Of a stretch of DNA of 64,000 nt, positions 60,675 through 64,000 are shown one piece after another (the first letter of the stretch is position 1; every line of letters begins with the position of its first letter). The notes beneath the pieces were generated by a model, which had not been told where the DNA came from, did not search any database, and saw nothing but the letters and a program-made list of their open reading frames with translations. Source of the DNA: Protaetiibacter sp. (GTDB lineage Bacteria > Actinomycetota > Actinomycetes > Actinomycetales > Microbacteriaceae); contig JASLGG010000028.1 in assembly GCA_030150265.1 (NCBI GenBank), positions 1 through 64,000 of the forward strand, written 5' to 3'. The position numbers were made by a program, and so were the translations under genes.

Positions 60675-61661
60675 TCAGCCGGCGTGGAAGACCGCGGTAC
60701 CCGGCGCCGACACGTCGTAGACCCCCACACCGGATGCCCCGTGGATGCCGATGAGCGCCGCGAGCACGCGCGCCTTGTGGTCGGAGTCCTCGGCGCTCCC
60801 CCACACCACGCGTTGCGCGGAGCCGACCAGGGTGAGCGTGACGTCGTCACGGGTCGTCGCCGCGACGGTGTCGACCTGGGCGAGCAGCGACGCCGGCATG
60901 GCGGCGAGGACCGCCGCGATCGAGCGGTAGGCCGCCGAATCCACGTCGCGCGCCGCGAGCTGCACGAGCGGCAGCCCCTCGGGGCGCTCGGGCGCACTCG
61001 AGAGCACGACGCCCGCCGCGTCGAGCACCTGGAACGCGCCCCCGTCGGCCACCACCCCGATCGGGGTGCGCTCGACGATGTGCACGATCAGGGTGCCGGG
61101 CGGCAGGATCTCGGTCGTATAGCTCCGGATGAGCGGGAACTCCCCGAGCTGCCGCCGCAGCTCGCCCTCGTCGAGCAGCGCGAGCGGCGTGCCGAGCTGC
61201 CCGTCGATCGCGCCCATGAGCTTCGCGGGGTCGAGACTCGTCGTGCCCACCACCTTGATCTCGCGGAGCGCGAGCAGGGGCGAGTAGACCGCTCCGACGC
61301 TCAGCCCGACGAGCGCCAGCACGACCCCCGCCGCGGTGAGCCAGGCGATCCGGCGATGGCGCTGCCGCCGGGTGAACCTCCGCAGCTCCTGCCGCTCGGC
61401 ACGCTTGCGCGCGCGCTCGGCGGCTTTGAGCTCGGCCTCGGCGAGACGGCTCGCGGAGGGCCGCGGCGGCCGATCGGCGGATGCCTCGCGCGCGGGCTTC
61501 CGGGTGGGCGCCTCGCGCGTCGGCCGCTCGCGCGCGGGCTTCTCGCGCGCCGGCTTCTCACGCACCGGCTTCTCGCGCACCGGTCTCCGCACAGGCAGCT
61601 CGCGCGCGCGACGCGCCGGCGGCTCCGGGGCCGGGGCGTCGAAACCCTCCGGCCGCTTCAC
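60675..61661 (-). CDS. ftsQ: Cell division protein FtsQ/DivIB
   Basis: Encodes 328 residues from a GTG. A ~100-residue cytoplasmic tail rich in Arg, Pro and Lys with a short repeat (REKPAREKPARERPT), one transmembrane helix (about 105-126), a POTRA domain (LREIKVVGTTSLDPAKLMGA) and the FtsQ domain follow. It recruits FtsL/FtsB and septal synthase. It lies 13 nt after murC and before ftsZ, the standard dcw order. Confidence 0.92.
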   Translation of the reverse strand: MKRPEGFDAPAPEPPARRARELPVRRPVREKPVREKPAREKPARERPTREAPTRKPAREASADRPPRPSASRLAEAELKAAERARKRAERQELRRFTRRQRHRRIAWLTAAGVVLALVGLSVGAVYSPLLALREIKVVGTTSLDPAKLMGAIDGQLGTPLALLDEGELRRQLGEFPLIRSYTTEILPPGTLIVHIVERTPIGVVADGGAFQVLDAAGVVLSSAPERPEGLPLVQLAARDVDSAAYRSIAAVLAAMPASLLAQVDTVAATTRDDVTLTLVGSAQRVVWGSAEDSDHKARVLAALIGIHGASGVGVYDVSAPGTAVFHAG

Positions 61662-61674
61662 GGCCGTCGCCTCG

Positions 61675-63072
61675 TCACGCCGGCTCCGTGCCGAGCGCCT
61701 CGATCACCTGCGGGATGATGCGGTACACGTCGCCGCAGCTGAGCGTCATCACGAGGTCGCCCTCGCGCGCGATCTCGGCGACGCGCCGCGCCGCATCCGC
61801 CCAGTCGGGCAGGAAGTCGACGTGCGCGGGGTCGGCGAACCGCTCGGCGACGAGCGCGCCGGTGACGCCGGGCTCCGGGTCCTCGCGGGCCCCGTACACG
61901 TCGAGCACGACCGTGTGGTCGGCCAGCCGCTCGTACACCTCGGCGAAGTCGCCCGCCATCATGCGGGTCCGGCTGTAGAGGTGGGGCTGGTGGATGGCGA
62001 TGACGCGCCCCGACCCGACCACCGAGCGCGCCGTCGCGAGCGCCGCCGCGACCTCCGTCGGATGGTGGGCGTAGTCGTCGAAGACGCGCACCCCGCGCAC
62101 CTCGCCGTGCAGCTCGAAGCGGCGACCGGTGCCCGTGAAGGCCTCGAGACCGCGCACGACCGCCTCCGGGTCGTGGCCGAGCGTCACGAGCACCGCGAAG
62201 GCGCCCGCCGCGTTGACCGCGTTGTGCGCGCCCGGGACGGCGAGCCGCACCGGGAGCTCGCGCCCCGCGTGGACGATCGTGAAGGAGACCGGGCCGTCGG
62301 CGACGACATCCGTCACCCGCACCTCCGCGTCCGCCGCGTGGCCGAAGCTCACGACCCGCGTGCCCACGAGCCGCCGCGTCACCGCGAGCGTGCCGGGATC
62401 GTCGCTCGAGGCCACCACGAACTCGCTCGCCTCCTGCGCGAAGCGCACGAAGGCGTCCTCGAACGCGGCCTGCGTGCCGTAGTGGTCGAGGTGGTCGGCG
62501 TCGACGTTCGTGATGAGGGCCACCGCGGTGTCGTAGAGCAGGAAGGAGCCGTCCGACTCGTCGGCCTCGACCACGAAGAGGTCGTCGGCGCCGTAGGCGG
62601 AGCTGCGGCCGTAGCCGGCGATCACGCCGCCGTTCACGAAGCCCGGATCGGCGCCGAGCTCCCGCAGGGCCGTCACGATCATGCCGGTGGAGGTGGTCTT
62701 GCCGTGCGCGCCCGCGACCGACACGAGGCGGTGACCGCGGATGAGCCAGTTCAGCGCCAGCGAGCGGTGCAGCACCGGGATGCCCTCGGCGAGCGCCCGC
62801 CGGTACTCCGGGTTGTCCTGCCAGAGCGCGCCCGTCACGACGAGGGTGTCGGCATCGCCGACGTTCGCCGCGTCGTGGCCGATCGCGATCGTCGCGCCGG
62901 CCGCCCGCAGCTCCTTCACGGCGTCCGTCTCGCGGAGGTCGGAACCGGTCACGCGGTGACCGGCCTCGAGAAGCAGGCGGGCGATCCCGCTCATGCCGGA
63001 GCCGCCGATGCCGACGAAGTGCACGGCGCCGAGCTCGGCGGGGAGCTCCTGGTCGAGGTCGGGCTTGATCAT
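61675..63072 (-). CDS. murC: UDP-N-acetylmuramate-L-alanine ligase
   Basis: Encodes 465 residues. It adds L-Ala to UDP-MurNAc with ATP. The UDP-binding VHFVGIGGSGMSGIARLL is near the start, the P-loop GAHGKTTST near 121, followed by EADESDGSF and DDYAHHPTEV. ATG 63072 was chosen by alignment; in-frame sequence upstream overlaps murG. It starts 10 nt after murG ends, in the dcw cluster. Confidence 0.97.
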   Translation of the reverse strand: MIKPDLDQELPAELGAVHFVGIGGSGMSGIARLLLEAGHRVTGSDLRETDAVKELRAAGATIAIGHDAANVGDADTLVVTGALWQDNPEYRRALAEGIPVLHRSLALNWLIRGHRLVSVAGAHGKTTSTGMIVTALRELGADPGFVNGGVIAGYGRSSAYGADDLFVVEADESDGSFLLYDTAVALITNVDADHLDHYGTQAAFEDAFVRFAQEASEFVVASSDDPGTLAVTRRLVGTRVVSFGHAADAEVRVTDVVADGPVSFTIVHAGRELPVRLAVPGAHNAVNAAGAFAVLVTLGHDPEAVVRGLEAFTGTGRRFELHGEVRGVRVFDDYAHHPTEVAAALATARSVVGSGRVIAIHQPHLYSRTRMMAGDFAEVYERLADHTVVLDVYGAREDPEPGVTGALVAERFADPAHVDFLPDWADAARRVAEIAREGDLVMTLSCGDVYRIIPQVIEALGTEPA

Positions 63073-63082
63073 CCCGTCAACG

Positions 63083-64000
63083 CTACCCGTCCGCGGCCGG
63101 GGCCGCCGTCGCGCCGCGGACGGCGTCCTGCACCATGTCGACGAGCCGGTCGGCGCCGTCGCGGGCGCCGACCTGGGCGATGCGTGCCGCCATGTCGGCG
63201 ACGAGAGCCGGGTCGGCCAGCAGCCGCTGGAAGGGGCCGCGCACCCACTCCGCGTCGAACTCGGCATCCGCGACGAGGAGCGCTCCCCCCGCGTCGACGG
63301 CGGAGCGGGCGTTGAGCGCCTGCTCGCCGTTGCCGACGGCGTAGGGCACGAACACCGCGGGCACGCCGAGCGCGGCGAGCTCGCTCACCGTGGCGGAGCC
63401 GGCGCGTGAGATCGCGAGGTCGGCGGCCGAGAGCGCGAGGTCCATGCGGTCGCAGTAGGTCATGAGGTGGTACCCCGCCAGCCCGGGGTCGGCCACCGGC
63501 GCGCGGTCGCCCGTGATGTGCAGCACCTGCCAGCCGGCGCCGAGGATCGCGTCGACCGCCTGGGCGACGCCCTCGTTGAGGCGGCGCGCGCCGAGCGACC
63601 CTCCCGTCACGAGGAGCGTCGGACGGTCCGCGGCGAGCCCGAACTCGGCGAGCGCCGTGGGACGTGCGGCGAAGCGGTCGAGCCCCTCGATCTCGTGGCG
63701 CAGCGGCAGACCCACGACACGGCCGTGCCGGATGCGGGTGCCGGGGAACACGGTTCCCACGTGCCGGGTGAGAAGGGCGCCGTAGCGGTTGGCGATCCCG
63801 GGCCGCGCGTTGGCCTCGTGGATCACGAGCGGCAGGCGCTCGCGATGGGCGGCCGCGTAGGCGGGGGCCGACGCGTATCCCCCGAAGCCGACCACGGCAT
63901 CCACCCCGCGTTCGCGCAGGATCTCGCGCGTGCGCGCGACGCTCGCGCGCCACCGCGAGGGGAAGCGCACGGCGTCGGCGTCGGGACGGCGCGGGAAGGG
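63083..64000 (-). CDS. murG: MurG glycosyltransferase (3' part, N-terminus beyond the window)
   Basis: Partial: the frame is open to the right edge, so the first ~55 residues are missing. It makes lipid II from lipid I with UDP-GlcNAc at the inner membrane face. Seen are VGFGGYASAPAYAAA, IHEANARPGIANR, the UDP-binding GGSLGARRLNEGVA, and ISRAGSATVSELAALGVPAVFVPY. It continues the dcw order murG-murC-ftsQ-ftsZ. Confidence 0.95.
   Translation of the reverse strand, partial: PFPRRPDADAVRFPSRWRASVARTREILRERGVDAVVGFGGYASAPAYAAAHRERLPLVIHEANARPGIANRYGALLTRHVGTVFPGTRIRHGRVVGLPLRHEIEGLDRFAARPTALAEFGLAADRPTLLVTGGSLGARRLNEGVAQAVDAILGAGWQVLHITGDRAPVADPGLAGYHLMTYCDRMDLALSAADLAISRAGSATVSELAALGVPAVFVPYAVGNGEQALNARSAVDAGGALLVADAEFDAEWVRGPFQRLLADPALVADMAARIAQVGARDGADRLVDMVQDAVRGATAAPAADG

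Overview
The window is about 64 kb of very GC-rich chromosomal DNA from an actinobacterium. The evidence is a QcrCAB cytochrome bcc/aa3 branch with a diheme QcrC, DivIVA (Wag31)/SepF division genes, GlnE with two class I glutamine synthetases, polyphosphate glucokinase, DUF4191, DUF3043, DUF3145 and DUF2510 proteins, and a PucR-type regulator in front of fabD-fabH-acpP-fabF. I infer the family Microbacteriaceae from this combination and from codon and repeat style; this is not proven here. Coding density is very high. I see no prophage, insertion sequence, CRISPR array or plasmid-like region, so this is a core housekeeping segment. Gene content and many adjacencies match, from memory, the Rv2145c-Rv2245 part of Mycobacterium tuberculosis, but rearranged.

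Layout. 1-6.9 kb: end of sucB, a pseudokinase, the lipoate genes lipB-lipA, DUF4191, RDD, then glnA behind a textbook GlnR box. 7-14.4 kb: glnE-glnA2, nadE, gdhA (nitrogen and NAD). 14.4-20.2 kb: lysoplasmalogenase-like gene, panB, small membrane proteins, DUF72, GNAT, map, ppgK. 20.2-26.1 kb: cspA, RNase P RNA, an RNase H/zinc-ribbon-like/Nif3 operon, an NCS1-type permease with a very long disordered N-terminus, tRNA-Val, peroxiredoxin. 26.2-34.6 kb: aceE, FasR-like regulator, fabD-fabH-acpP-fabF, a tiny unrecognised peptide gene, DUF3145. 34.7-47.7 kb: family A polymerase, trpD, the ctaE-qcrCAB operon facing ctaC-ctaD-ctaF, an ErpA-type Fe-S carrier, an M20 peptidase. 47.7-56.5 kb: DUF3043, pyrD, nrdR, hisD, flavin reductase, dnaE, rluD. 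56.5-64 kb: lspA, divIVA, sepF, yggS, ftsZ, ftsQ, murC and partial murG (the division/cell-wall cluster, read leftward).

How it works together. Pyruvate (aceE) and 2-oxoglutarate (sucB) dehydrogenase subunits sit with the genes that make and attach lipoate, and carbon flow continues into fatty acid synthesis and respiration. Ammonium assimilation is covered by glnA, its adenylyltransferase glnE, glnA2 and gdhA.

The most informative non-coding signals are: a four-half-site GlnR operator upstream of glnA; an inverted repeat on the fabD promoter; a recurring pattern of -10 hexamers (TANNNT) placed 6-8 bases before start codons, which predicts many leaderless mRNAs; and three short upstream reading frames that overlap the starts of aceE, cspA and divIVA. 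I did not find a large undescribed system. The best candidate for something new is the 50-residue peptide gene at 33888-34040.
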